From the NCBI RefSeq assembly GCF_041929235.1, contig NZ_JBHFNP010000047.1, positions 1 through 64,000 on the forward strand: 64,000 nt of DNA, given 5' to 3'. The stretch comes from Microseira sp041929235 (lineage in GTDB: Bacteria > Cyanobacteriota > Cyanobacteriia > Cyanobacteriales > Aerosakkonemataceae). The notes under the pieces are model-generated. The model saw only the letters and a list, made by a program, of their open reading frames with translations, made no database searches and was not told the origin of the DNA. Position 1 is the stretch's first letter. The number at the start of each line of letters is the position of its first letter. Of this stretch, positions 50,866-60,556 are shown piece by piece. The translations under genes were made by a program, and so were the position numbers.

Positions 50866-51393
50866 TCAATATTGGTTAGCATCAAACTCCCAAAGTTCGT
50901 GTTCTGCAGGATAGGGAGTTTGTACTCTTTTTCCTAGTAGTTTTTCCCACCAGCGAAAGGGATGAGGCAGCGTTGCCACTTGGATGCTAGGACAGCCTAC
51001 AAGCCACGCTCCTAGTATGTCTGTGTGGCGGCTGTCTCCAATCGCTACAACTTGTTTTGGTTTGAGTTGCATGTAATTTAAGGCTTTAATAAAGGCAAAA
51101 GGAAAGGGTTTCCTGGCTGGATTTATGGCTGGAATTCCTAGGCGATGCTCCCAAAATTTCACCCGATATCGCCGCTTACCATTTGAGAGGATATAAAATT
51201 TAAACCCTTCTAATTTTGCTTGTTTGAGCCATGCTTCAGCCCCTGGAGATAAGTAACGATCGTCTTCAGAAACAATCGTGTTATCCAGGTCGAGTATTAC
51301 TCCCCGAATTCCAGATTTTTTCAGTTCATCAATCTCTATAGAAGCGAGTCGATAAGCTTGATGAGGAAAATATCGAAACATTTTGTTTGACAT
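50866..51393 (-). CDS. YqeG-family HAD-type phosphatase
   Basis: This 175-residue protein is a HAD subclass IIIA phosphatase: motif I GVILDLDNTIV (nucleophile and acid/base aspartates in DLDNT), motif II FYILSNGKR, Lys in ARKPFPFAF, and IGDSRHTDILGAW for metal binding. Relatives (YqeG, mitochondrial PTPMT-like Gep4) dephosphorylate small or lipid phosphates; Gep4 acts on phosphatidylglycerophosphate. It lies 52 bases downstream of the phosphoribosyltransferase gene on the same strand. It is therefore a candidate to remove the 5-phosphate from polyprenyl-phosphoribose phosphate, though phosphatidylglycerophosphate is the more usual guess. ATG 51393 and ATG 51381 are both possible starts; neither has a strong ribosome-binding site. 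Confidence 0.85.
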   Translation of the reverse strand: MSNKMFRYFPHQAYRLASIEIDELKKSGIRGVILDLDNTIVSEDDRYLSPGAEAWLKQAKLEGFKFYILSNGKRRYRVKFWEHRLGIPAINPARKPFPFAFIKALNYMQLKPKQVVAIGDSRHTDILGAWLVGCPSIQVATLPHPFRWWEKLLGKRVQTPYPAEHELWEFDANQY

Positions 51394-51445
51394 AGGAAAA
51401 TCTCGCGCTGGTTGAGCAACTGGTTTCAAAGAATATCGATTGTTT

Positions 51446-52441
51446 TTATTGGATTAAACCCTGAGATTTAAACCAGAGAATGCCAAAGCTGGCGATCGCC
51501 CAAGCAACCACAGTCATCAGGAGTGGAAAATCCTTTAATAAAACTTCTTCAGGTCGCTCAGTTTGTCCTCCTTTCTCAAGACTGGCGTCACTTTTACGAG
51601 CTATTTCTTGGGGGTCGCTGAGTAATTGATAGCGAAAAATGCCGTATAAAACAAAGGGCAATGTTAGCATCATCCAGGGAGTTGATGCTCCATTGACTTG
51701 AGGGCCGGAACTCCAAAGGGCATAGGTTAAAACGGCTCCCGTTGTGACTGTACTTTCCATGCGGATTAATAGAGGCAAGGAGTAGCGTTTGAGGACGGCG
51801 CGAGTTTTACCGCCTTTAATTTGTAACAACCGCAGTTCCGCTTTGCGCTTTTCAATGCCCAAAAACAGAGCCAGCATGGCCGTACACAGCAAAAACCAGG
51901 GAGATAGAACAATACCAGTTGCTGCGGCACCTGCAAAAGCACGCAAAATAAATCCCATTGCGATCGCCACTACATCCAAAATTACCGTGCGCTTTAGTCG
52001 CAAATTATACGCAACTTGCAGTATGCCGTAGGCGATGATAGTTACTCCCAAGCTGGAACTTCGCCACCAACCGACGGCTATGGCGCCACCCAACAAAACT
52101 ATTGCCATCAATATCGCGACTGGGATAGCGATCTCTCCCGCTGCAATCGGGCGCTTGCATTTGACCGGATGTTGCCGGTCTGATTCTACATCGGCAATAT
52201 CGTTGAATAAATAAAAACTACTGGAAGCGCAACAAAACAAAACAAATGCTAGCAAGCTCCCCAGCCAAGATTGCCAATTAAGACTAAAAGCAAACAAAGG
52301 GGCGGCAAAAACAATCAAGTTTTTTGTCCACTGGCGAGGTCTGAGCGCCTTCAAATAAGCGGCTGCTTTATTACCAACTTTTTCTTGTTCTGGGTGCAAA
52401 GTTCTATTACCTTTAAATTCAGTTTTTTTCGGTCTAAACAT
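51446..52441 (-). CDS. Decaprenyl-phosphate phosphoribosyltransferase-like UbiA-family protein
   Basis: The 331-residue integral membrane enzyme has about eight or nine helices. Near residue 35 is LRPRQWTKNLIVFAAPLFA, characteristic of polyprenyl-phosphate phosphoribosyltransferases. The first prenyl-diphosphate/metal motif is NDIADVESDRQHP followed by KCKRPIAAGEI, and LKRTVILDVVAIAMGFILRAFAGA is the second conserved region. The mycobacterial homologue (Rv3806c) transfers phosphoribose from PRPP to decaprenyl phosphate, the first step toward lipid-linked arabinose donors. ATG 52441 has TTGGAA upstream and follows the stop of the previous gene by 14 bases, so the two are co-transcribed. The actual product in this organism, ribose or arabinose linked, is unknown. 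Confidence 0.87.
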   Translation of the reverse strand: MFRPKKTEFKGNRTLHPEQEKVGNKAAAYLKALRPRQWTKNLIVFAAPLFAFSLNWQSWLGSLLAFVLFCCASSSFYLFNDIADVESDRQHPVKCKRPIAAGEIAIPVAILMAIVLLGGAIAVGWWRSSSLGVTIIAYGILQVAYNLRLKRTVILDVVAIAMGFILRAFAGAAATGIVLSPWFLLCTAMLALFLGIEKRKAELRLLQIKGGKTRAVLKRYSLPLLIRMESTVTTGAVLTYALWSSGPQVNGASTPWMMLTLPFVLYGIFRYQLLSDPQEIARKSDASLEKGGQTERPEEVLLKDFPLLMTVVAWAIASFGILWFKSQGLIQ

Positions 52442-52455
52442 ATGTTCCAATTTTA

Positions 52456-53874
52456 TCAACGGCGATCGCTCGTAGTTTTGAGATTTACCGCAACGTCGAA
52501 GCTGCCCACTCCAGGGGTGGAAGGGTCAGTCGGGCGCTGCTGCATCTGCTTTAGCAATTGGGTACGTGGCGCTGCTTGACTATTCATCACCTCTTTTGCT
52601 TTGAGCAATTGCAAACCATTATTCACACCCGCAGTCAACACCAACATCCCTGCCAATACCAAGCCGATGGAGCGTGCAGGCGTCTGGGTGCTGAATGCTG
52701 CCAAAACTATTAACAATGGCAAGAAATGTAACGAGTAAAGAAATGTCTCCTCGCCGTATACGGTGTGAAGTGCTAGCTGTCCCAAGATACTAAAACCAAG
52801 AACAATGCGGAGTTGGCGATGCTGTTTGGCAGCGAAAAAGCCCCATATTCCTAAAGCTAATAGAGCCATCCACAAGATGACGGCAACGGTTCCCCAGACG
52901 CTGGCAGAACCAGGTATAGCGCGCTGTGTCAGCACCCTTAATAGCTCGAACTTTTTCCAATGAGGAATTATCCGCATATCCGGCATTACCATTGTGTGAG
53001 CCACAAAAGACTGGAGGACGTGCCAAAAACCTCCAGATGCTTGCCGCAACATGTAATTTTTTTCTTCGCTATCGCCCAAAACGATAAAAAATCCAGCACT
53101 GGGAAAGATAGACTTTTGTACGCTCCACAGCACAATATTCAGGCACAATGCATCGAGGGTAATCTTCCATGCCCACTTGCGGCGATATTTTGCCAAGGTT
53201 GCCAGAATTCCCACCATCCAGTTGGTGGTCGTGATGCTCAATGTCGCGGCACTTACAACTGCATACCATTGTGCTGACAGCTTTCGATATTGGGCGATCG
53301 CCGCCAGACATAGTCCCGCCAGAATGCTTAACGCTCCAAATGGGTAGGTTTCTGGCACGATAAACCAAAACATCGCGGCGGCGCTAGTTGCCCCAAGGAT
53401 GCTAAATAGAGCCGCGTCAAATCGTCGGCAACCAATCAGTCTCAGTACAATGAAAAGCGCCATTATACATAGCGCTGCTACCGCTGCGATCGCTATTCTT
53501 ACCGCAGTCAGAGCATCAAGACCCAATACTTTGTGCATTAAAAATACGGGTGGGAATGCTATCAGCGAAAATATTGGGTGTACTTTAGTGCGGGAATGGT
53601 TGCTGAAGCGGTCGGTCATGTTGGCAAACACGCGGGGAATATCGGCTGAAAACCACAGGTCGGCACCTCGATCGGTAAGTAGCCAGGGGTGAATCAGCTG
53701 CGCCCCAAGATAGGATGCAATGCCTGCACTTGCCGCGAGCGCAACTACCAATAGAATCTCTCCCCAGTTTTCGCGAGCTTGCTGATTAATCCAACCGATT
53801 TTACTTTTAATCGATTGGGCTACTACAGGCAATTTCCAAAATATTCCTCCTATACCAAACGTGGATTTTTTCAT
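52456..53874 (-). CDS. Polytopic membrane protein, truncated paralog of the 54.7-57.9 kb gene
   Basis: This 472-residue protein has about ten hydrophobic helices and closely matches the first half of the gene at 54678-57947 (KLPVVAQSIKSK, VFANMT, RTKVHPIFSLIAFPPV, IGCRRFDAALFSILGATSAAAMFWFIVPETYPFG, TTTNWMVGI). An extracytoplasmic first loop with acidic residues and an HP motif resembles GT-C enzymes that use polyprenyl-phosphate sugars, which is inference. Compared with the long paralog it lacks a stretch after QQRPTDP and ends at TTSDRR, where the other continues into a 600-residue soluble region. The end coincides with a GCGATCGC site. It is directly followed by the phosphoribosyltransferase gene. 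It may be functional or decaying. Confidence 0.78.
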   Translation of the reverse strand: MKKSTFGIGGIFWKLPVVAQSIKSKIGWINQQARENWGEILLVVALAASAGIASYLGAQLIHPWLLTDRGADLWFSADIPRVFANMTDRFSNHSRTKVHPIFSLIAFPPVFLMHKVLGLDALTAVRIAIAAVAALCIMALFIVLRLIGCRRFDAALFSILGATSAAAMFWFIVPETYPFGALSILAGLCLAAIAQYRKLSAQWYAVVSAATLSITTTNWMVGILATLAKYRRKWAWKITLDALCLNIVLWSVQKSIFPSAGFFIVLGDSEEKNYMLRQASGGFWHVLQSFVAHTMVMPDMRIIPHWKKFELLRVLTQRAIPGSASVWGTVAVILWMALLALGIWGFFAAKQHRQLRIVLGFSILGQLALHTVYGEETFLYSLHFLPLLIVLAAFSTQTPARSIGLVLAGMLVLTAGVNNGLQLLKAKEVMNSQAAPRTQLLKQMQQRPTDPSTPGVGSFDVAVNLKTTSDRR

Positions 53875-54677
53875 AGTTATATCTCTGGCAATTCCATCTG
53901 CTTTGAGTTTCTTTTTGCTCGGCTAATCAGGTTAAATTCGCTCCCACCATTGGCTGTATTTTTTACATTATTTGCCTTGATTTTCAGCCAATGTAGCTTT
54001 TACTGCCTTAGTTGACCATGCTTTCCCTGTCTGTATATTTACTGTCTGATTCCGCCATCAGGACTAGAGAGATAATATTTGTTTTTTGTATCATACTATT
54101 GCTATGAATATTCATGAAATTATTTGTCAATTATTTTTACACAATCTTTAAATATTGTTGCTAAAATTCAGTTGATCTTTATCTATACTTCATAGACTTA
54201 TTGTCCGCAGGCATTGGTAAACAAAGATACAAGGAACGCGCCTCATACCAACAGGACTTACGCAAGGGCGTGGCTATCACCACAGTTTCTACTTAGATCT
54301 CTAGTTCCCAAACCAAGGATTTTTCAGAGAAACTTTGGTGATTGGCCAGGACTCTAGCACCCTGCGCCAAAAACAAAGGTGATGCGTCAATGTTAGGAAT
54401 GACGGGGTGACGCGGTGACACGGTGACAAGGGAGAGATTTTTATTCAGGGTAATTAGGCGGACATCATATTAGGGAGGTGTAGGAACGTCACTTTTTTTA
54501 TCTCTAAACATGTGCTGCTCTCAATTTAATCGACCATGTCAGGACTTACGCAAAGAAACTAAGGTGATACGCAAAATCGTTGGTTTGTAAACGAGAGATA
54601 TGCCTCCCAACGCTAGCGCGAACGACTCTTCACCTTTGTTTCTGCCCTCGACCTGCGTAAGTCCTGCATGTTTTTAG
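53875..54677. other. Intergenic region with repeats and a duplicated upstream segment
   Basis: No gene. Bases 54095-54251 (TATTGCTATGAATATTC ... CGCGCCTCATACCAA) are a diverged copy of 58381-58538, the corresponding position upstream of the long paralog. Downstream come TTACGCAA-type dispersed repeats (54245-54345 and 54539-54667) and one GGCGGACATCATAT repeat (54394-54470). Confidence 0.75.
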
Positions 54678-57600
54678 TTAGCTTGATTGCAAGTCAAGGT
54701 ATTCTACCTTTAAAGGTGTATTAGGGGGAAACGCTGCTCCCAGTCGGACATTAACTTTCTTACCGCTCAGCTTTACCTGCATTTGCTTGCCGTCCCAATT
54801 CCAATCAATCTGACCATTTGGCATCGGTAATCCCCGCAGCTGCATCGGCGCCTTCAGCCAGGTATCTGGAATTCCGGCACCAATTACTAACGTCGGCTGG
54901 TTGGTCATCTGGTCAATGTAGGCTAGCATATCCAATTGCAGCAACAACATTTCGGCAGCAGTCCAGTAATGGGGCGTAACGTGGGGGGGTTTTACCCAAC
55001 CGCGTACTCGCTCCCAACGACCAAAGGTGTTTTCTTCTCCTTTACCCTCCCACCAGGTGTATAACCCAGGGGATGCCTGATGATGCCAAAACCAGCGCAA
55101 GGTTGACCACACGCGCTCTGGTTGTTTGAGAAACAGCCATTGGTGTGCCTCAGCGATATTGAAATAAGTCCACAGAGGGGTTTGGCGAAATTCGCCTTGG
55201 GCATCGCGTAGCTTAGTCCACCGCTCTTGCAGCCGTTGCAGCAGAGCATCTTTATGGGAGGTTGCTACCCAGGTAGGCCAAAGACTGTTGATGTAAGTCC
55301 GCTCGTTGTTCGACTCTGGTGGTTTGAACGCTTTTTCCCAAGCTTTTTTCAACTGAGCTGCCTTGGTACGCCAACGCTGAGCATCGGCAGGGTGACCGAC
55401 TCGTTCTGCCAGAGACGCGGCATCGAGTAGCCCCCGATAGCTGACAGCATTGACGAATAGTAGGGGGCGATGCCAATCCATTCGACCGACGATCAAACCG
55501 TTTTTAGCTGGATCTGCAACCAGTGTCAAGTTAGGGTTTTTCTGATATTTCGGCACGACTGGACCGACTGCTGTCTGACGAATCGGTTCTTTGGTTGCCA
55601 ACATTTTAAGGATGAATTCGGCTTTGCGGCGCACGTGGGGCATTAGCCATTTGTCGTATTCTGGCTGGTTTAGACGCACAGCCACTTCTTCGAGCGCCCA
55701 AATCGATAACCCAGGGGCATCGGCTTCGGCGCCGAAACCACCGAAGAAATCGTTTTCGGCAAAGTAGGTTGATAGTTCTTTTGCGACTTGCAACTTTCCG
55801 GCGCGCGCCAAAGCGACGATCTTGTAAGCGCCGTCGCGCTGCCAAGATAAGGGATAGTTGGTAGGTTCCCCAGGGCGGGTTTCCCGTCCCACAATTCCCA
55901 TCATCAAGTGGGCGACTTGTGCGTTTAAACTGGCTGTAAATTGCTTGTCGGGAAGGTTTAGTTCTAAGGCTGGTCGCGTATTGGTGACGGTTGGCGCTTT
56001 GATCGGTGTGGGGGGGTTAGAATCCTGGATAACTAAATTCGTATTGCTGTTATCGGCTAGTTCAAACCGGGCATAGCCCCAGCCATTCTCGCTTTGCCAT
56101 TGGGTACGGTCTGAGCGATCGCTCATCCAGCCCTTTGGCGCTTCCTCACCTAAGTAGACTTTGGCAGGCGCTGTTGAAAGCGTCACAGACCAACGGTCGT
56201 TGATTAACAGCCGTTTGCCATTCCAGTCGAGAGAGCGAATTGCCCCTCCTGCTGGACCGACGCTGCGGATAACCACCATTGGTTTAGTCGTTGCATTGGC
56301 TTGGGTTTTGAGATTGAGCGTCCAAGTCGCCGGTTTGGTGGATGACCAAAATGCTTGATAGTAGCTCGTTTGAGTCAGAATTCCCGGTATGTCCTGACCA
56401 TCGACCCACTTTAACTCCTGGCGGATATCGCTTAACGGGATGCGATCGCTTGTAGTCAAGAGATTCCCGTATGTATCGGTCAGCCACAGGGAAACGCCGA
56501 AGCTGCCCACGGCAGGGCTGAAACTGCCACCCGGTTCGTGATAGGCTTTATCAACTTCACGGCTTCCTGGCGCCGCCAGCACTACGTGTCCCGTACCGCG
56601 AGGCCAGGGGTCGGTCGGGCGCAGCTGCATATGGCCTAAAACTTGATCCCGTGGCGAACCCTGAGTTAGAACAAACTCCGTAGCCTTAATCAATTGCGAA
56701 CTATTATTCACCCCCGCAGTTAGCACCAGCATACCTGCCAGTACCAAGGCTATGGGGCGCGCAGGCGTTTGCGTACTCCATGCTGCCAAAACTACTAACA
56801 ATGGCAAGAAATGCAATGAGTAAAGAAATGTTTCTGACCCGTATACCGCATGTAGTGCCAGCTGTCCCAGCAGGGTTAATCCCAAAACAATGCGTAGTTT
56901 GCCATGCTTTCTAGTGGAAAAGAACCCCCATAACCCCAAACCTAACAGTGCCATCCACAAAACGACTGCAATGCTGCCCCACAGACTTGCTGAACCTGGA
57001 AACGAGCGTTGGGTAAGCATGATTGACCAGTCTTTATTGTTATGAGCTATCTGGATGGCTGGCATGACCATCGTGTGAGCAAAAAAAGACTGGAGGACTT
57101 GCAGGAGACTGCCGAATGTCGGCTTGTATATGTAACTTCTTTCTTCCCGATCGCCGATAAAAAATTCAGCACTCGGAAAGATAAACTTCTGTACGCCCCA
57201 CAGCAGGACTACCAAGCAAAATGCATTGACTGTAATCTGCCAAGCTCGCTTGCGGCGATACTTTGTAAATGTTGCCGCGATTCCAGCCATCCAGTTGGTG
57301 GTCGTTATGCTCAATGTCAGCGCACTTACAACCACGTACCATCTCGCCGACAGCTTTCTATATTGGGCGATCGCAACTAAACATAGTGCCGCGATCATAG
57401 TCAACGATCCGAACGAGTAAGTCTCTGGCACGACAAACCAAAACATCGCCGATGCGCTAGTTGCCCCAAGTATGCTAAATAGCGTCGCGTCCAATCGAAG
57501 GCAACCAATCAGTCTCAATAAAATGAAAAGCGCACCGACCCAAAGCCCAGCTATGGCAGCAATTACGAGCCTTACCGCAGTAAGCGCTTTGATACCCAAA

Positions 57601-57947
57601 ACAGTTTTCACTAAATATACTGGTGGGAACGCTATCAGTGAAAATAGTGGGTGTACCTTAGTCCGGTAATGACTGCTCGCGGCTTTGGTCATATTTGCAA
57701 AGACGCGCGCGCTATCGGCCTCAAACCACATGTCTTGACGCTGAGCCCTAACAACAACCTCGCCAATCAGCCCCGATCCTTGATAGAATGCAATGCCTGC
57801 TAAAGTCGCGATCGCAACTACCAGCAGAATCTCGGGCCAGTGTTTGCGAGCTTGGTTATTAATCGCAGCGATTCTACTTTTGATCGATTGGGCGACTACA
57901 GGTAATTTGCCATATCTGCCTGCTATATCAAGCATGGTTTTTTTCAT
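54678..57947 (-). CDS. Membrane GT-C-like protein fused to a six-hairpin hydrolase-like domain
   Basis: The 1089-residue product has an N-terminal polytopic domain of about 450 residues (RTKVHPLFSLIAFPPVYLV, MFWFVVPETYSFGS, TTTNWMAGIAATFTKYRRKRAW). A beta-rich linker follows (about 455-650), then a C-terminal soluble domain (about 680-1089) with PLSWQRDGAYKIVALARAG, FGGFGAEADAPGLSIWALEE, LWPTWVATS, FNIAEAHQWLFL and GWVKPPHVTPHYWTAAEMLLLQ. That pattern, helical hairpins with acidic and aromatic loops, recalls (alpha/alpha)6 glycosidases such as glucoamylases. ATG 57947 aligns with the start of the truncated paralog; a TTG six codons earlier is less likely. A fused membrane transferase and glycan hydrolase acting outside the cell is an inference; substrate unknown. 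Confidence 0.75.
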   Translation of the reverse strand: MKKTMLDIAGRYGKLPVVAQSIKSRIAAINNQARKHWPEILLVVAIATLAGIAFYQGSGLIGEVVVRAQRQDMWFEADSARVFANMTKAASSHYRTKVHPLFSLIAFPPVYLVKTVLGIKALTAVRLVIAAIAGLWVGALFILLRLIGCLRLDATLFSILGATSASAMFWFVVPETYSFGSLTMIAALCLVAIAQYRKLSARWYVVVSALTLSITTTNWMAGIAATFTKYRRKRAWQITVNAFCLVVLLWGVQKFIFPSAEFFIGDREERSYIYKPTFGSLLQVLQSFFAHTMVMPAIQIAHNNKDWSIMLTQRSFPGSASLWGSIAVVLWMALLGLGLWGFFSTRKHGKLRIVLGLTLLGQLALHAVYGSETFLYSLHFLPLLVVLAAWSTQTPARPIALVLAGMLVLTAGVNNSSQLIKATEFVLTQGSPRDQVLGHMQLRPTDPWPRGTGHVVLAAPGSREVDKAYHEPGGSFSPAVGSFGVSLWLTDTYGNLLTTSDRIPLSDIRQELKWVDGQDIPGILTQTSYYQAFWSSTKPATWTLNLKTQANATTKPMVVIRSVGPAGGAIRSLDWNGKRLLINDRWSVTLSTAPAKVYLGEEAPKGWMSDRSDRTQWQSENGWGYARFELADNSNTNLVIQDSNPPTPIKAPTVTNTRPALELNLPDKQFTASLNAQVAHLMMGIVGRETRPGEPTNYPLSWQRDGAYKIVALARAGKLQVAKELSTYFAENDFFGGFGAEADAPGLSIWALEEVAVRLNQPEYDKWLMPHVRRKAEFILKMLATKEPIRQTAVGPVVPKYQKNPNLTLVADPAKNGLIVGRMDWHRPLLFVNAVSYRGLLDAASLAERVGHPADAQRWRTKAAQLKKAWEKAFKPPESNNERTYINSLWPTWVATSHKDALLQRLQERWTKLRDAQGEFRQTPLWTYFNIAEAHQWLFLKQPERVWSTLRWFWHHQASPGLYTWWEGKGEENTFGRWERVRGWVKPPHVTPHYWTAAEMLLLQLDMLAYIDQMTNQPTLVIGAGIPDTWLKAPMQLRGLPMPNGQIDWNWDGKQMQVKLSGKKVNVRLGAAFPPNTPLKVEYLDLQSS

Positions 57948-58613
57948 ATACTCAATCTCTCGCAATTCGATTGGATCGCGTTGCTTTCTGTTGGGCGAAT
58001 CAGGTTATGGGAGAGCTTCGCTCATGGTGTGCATATCGCACCATTGACTCTCGACTTTATCGGCATCCCCCAGGACTTATATGATGTCCGCCAAATCACC
58101 CATAATTAAAACTCACCGCGTCACCGCTCTCCCTTGTCACCGCGTCATTCCTAACTATGGCTATTCAAGCGGACATGATATTACGCGCAAGTTCCCGGTT
58201 TCTACGAAAAATCGTTGGTTTGGCAACCAGAGAGCGACGGTCCAAACCCGGTTTCTGACAACGCCCTTGCGTAAGTCCTGTCCCCTATATTTCCCGATTA
58301 CTCCTGTACTATTTAAGTAGATCTACTCCCTGATTTTGCCTGTAAAAATCCCTGGAGTTTTGCGTGGATTTTTTAGATTGTAGTATTGCTACGGATATTG
58401 ATGAAATTAGTTGTCGATTATTTTTACACAATCTTTAAACATTGCTGCTAAAATTAATTTTGTCTTTATCTATTTTTCATAAACTTACTGCCCGCAGGGA
58501 TTGGTAAAGAAAGATACAAGGATCGCGCCTCATACCAAATTGCAGTGTGGGGAGGACGGCGATCGCTAAAATATTCCATACAACTGACATAATTCGCCAA
58601 ACTCGATCCCCCT
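57948..58613. other. Intergenic region with dispersed repeats
   Basis: No credible gene. It holds an inverted GGCGGACATCATAT repeat (58077-58152), a GGTTTC/TTGCGTAAGTCCT repeat (about 58170-58280) and the upstream half of the paralog duplication (58381-58538). Promoters for the divergent membrane protein and M24 peptidase genes must lie here but could not be pinned down. Confidence 0.7.
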
Positions 58614-60461
58614 ATGACATCCTTAGACGTTTTGCAGCCTCAAACCCAGATAGCGTCAATCCAAGCCAAGTTAAGCAGAATGCGAGCGCTGATGGCAACC
58701 TACCAGTTAGACGCCTACTACATTCCCTCTGCTGATGAACACTTAAACGAATATCTCCCCGAAGCGCTGCAACGACGGGAATGGACAAGTGGTTTCACCG
58801 GATCGGCGGGGGATATGCTAGTGGGACAAAACCAAGCTTGGCTATTTGTCGATTCCCGCTATCACGAACAGGCAGACTTACAAGTCGATCCATCTTTAAT
58901 TCAAGTCTCCAAGCTGGGATTAGAAGGAGAGAAAACTTTAGTAGAAACCTTGGAAACTTTAGCTAAATCAAAGCCGGGTTTCCGTTTGGGATTCGATCCG
59001 TTTACCCTTGCCGTTGCTCAATTCCGTAACTTTCAAAAACAACTCGAACCGGCGGGAATTAAACTGGTATTCGTCCTAGAAAACTTGGTAGATAAAATTC
59101 GCCTCCAAAGTCCTTGGCGCGAGTCAGAACCCTTACCCGCGTTGGGAGATTCCAAAGTATTCCTTGTGCCAGATGCGGTGACTGGGGAAACAACCGCACA
59201 GAAATTAACTAGGGTGCGAGAAGCAATGCAAAAGGCAAATACCGATATTCTTCCCATTACTAAACTTGACCAAATAGCCTGGTTATTTAACCTCCGGGGT
59301 TGGGATGTTCCTTATAATCCCGTTTTTATTGCTTATGCAGTAATTACCCATGATGCAGCGTTTTTATTTACTAATTTGGCACGCATGGGAGCCGAAATTC
59401 GCGCAGCTTTGCAGGGACAGGTTACTTTACTTCCCTACGAAAAATACGAAGAAACTTTAAAAGCTTTGGTTTCGCAGAACGACTTGCGGGTACTGAGCGA
59501 TACCAAACATACGACAATGGGAACCTATGGCCTGTTAGAAGGAGCGAGGGTTGTAGAAACCGCCAATCCGATTGAAGGGATGAAAGCGCGCAAAAATGCT
59601 GTAGAAATCGAGCAGATGAAGGCGGCGAATTTGAAGGCAAGTCGAGCTATAGTGCGAACCTTAAAGTGGATTTCGGCACAATTGGCAAGTGGGGAAAGCT
59701 TGAGCGAGTTGGATGTAGCGCGCGCGATCGCTGATAATTATCAACAAGAAGCCAATTTCCAAGGTTTGAGTTTCAACACCATAGCTGCAACTGGTTCTAA
59801 TAGTTCTATTGTCCACTACGGCACCCCCAGTCCAGATCAACTCCTCAAACAAGGTCAATTCTTCCTGCTAGACTCCGGCGCGCAGTATTTAGGAGGCACT
59901 ACCGACGCCACCCGAACAATTATTATAGGCGAGCCAAATCCAGAACAAATTCGGCGCTACACCGAAGTATTAAAAGCCCACATTAACTGTGCCATGCAAC
60001 AGTTTCCCAAAGGAACAACCGGAGCGCAATTAGATGGGATTACCCGCTATACCTTATGGCAAGAAAAACTCGACTTTGGTCACGGAACCGGACACGGGGT
60101 GGGAGCTTTCTTAAACGTCCACGAAGGACCAAATGGCATTAGCAAGCGCGTAAATGAAACCCTTGAACCAGGCATGGTAACTAGCATTGAACCCGGTTAT
60201 TATCTACCTAATTGGGGTGGTATTCGGATTGAAAATCTTTATGTAGTTAAAGATTTATCTACCGAAACCGATGCAAATACAACGCCTTGGTATGGGTTTG
60301 AACCCCTTACCTACGTTCCGTTCGATCAACGACTAATCGATTTAAATCGCCTGTCTCAGAAACAGCGGGAGTGGTTAGAATGGTATAATTGGGCCACATT
60401 AGAAAAGCTGACTTCCACCCTAGAACCGGCAGAAGCTGAGTGGGTGAAACAAGCTTGTTGA
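58614..60461 (+). CDS. M24-family Xaa-Pro aminopeptidase (aminopeptidase P)
   Basis: This 615-residue metallopeptidase removes an N-terminal residue preceding proline. Two creatinase-like N-terminal domains (MRALMATYQLDAYYIPSADEHLNEY..., residues about 18-320) precede a pita-bread catalytic domain. The two-metal site is complete: Asp420 in LLDSGAQ, Asp431 in GGTTDATR, His in GHGTGHGVG (490-498), Glu526 in SIEPGYY and Glu in RIENLY. The length near 600 and the C-terminal helical domain match the eukaryotic-type long aminopeptidase P. No signal peptide, so cytoplasmic. It is transcribed alone. Confidence 0.93.
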   Translation: MTSLDVLQPQTQIASIQAKLSRMRALMATYQLDAYYIPSADEHLNEYLPEALQRREWTSGFTGSAGDMLVGQNQAWLFVDSRYHEQADLQVDPSLIQVSKLGLEGEKTLVETLETLAKSKPGFRLGFDPFTLAVAQFRNFQKQLEPAGIKLVFVLENLVDKIRLQSPWRESEPLPALGDSKVFLVPDAVTGETTAQKLTRVREAMQKANTDILPITKLDQIAWLFNLRGWDVPYNPVFIAYAVITHDAAFLFTNLARMGAEIRAALQGQVTLLPYEKYEETLKALVSQNDLRVLSDTKHTTMGTYGLLEGARVVETANPIEGMKARKNAVEIEQMKAANLKASRAIVRTLKWISAQLASGESLSELDVARAIADNYQQEANFQGLSFNTIAATGSNSSIVHYGTPSPDQLLKQGQFFLLDSGAQYLGGTTDATRTIIIGEPNPEQIRRYTEVLKAHINCAMQQFPKGTTGAQLDGITRYTLWQEKLDFGHGTGHGVGAFLNVHEGPNGISKRVNETLEPGMVTSIEPGYYLPNWGGIRIENLYVVKDLSTETDANTTPWYGFEPLTYVPFDQRLIDLNRLSQKQREWLEWYNWATLEKLTSTLEPAEAEWVKQAC

Positions 60462-60556
60462 TCGGTGTAGGGACACGGCATCCGAGATATTTTGCCAGAT
60501 ACAGATAACTTAAAGATGCCGTGTCCCTACATGGGGGGCGTTCTGACGGATATGAT

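Noticed and set aside
50866..51429. Upstream TTG start for the HAD phosphatase
   Set aside because: Family homology begins at MFRYFPHQAYRL; the extra residues are not conserved and ATG starts are available at 51393 and 51381.
58081..58320. 79-codon frame upstream of the M24 peptidase
   Set aside because: It is composed entirely of two dispersed repeats also found elsewhere in non-coding DNA.
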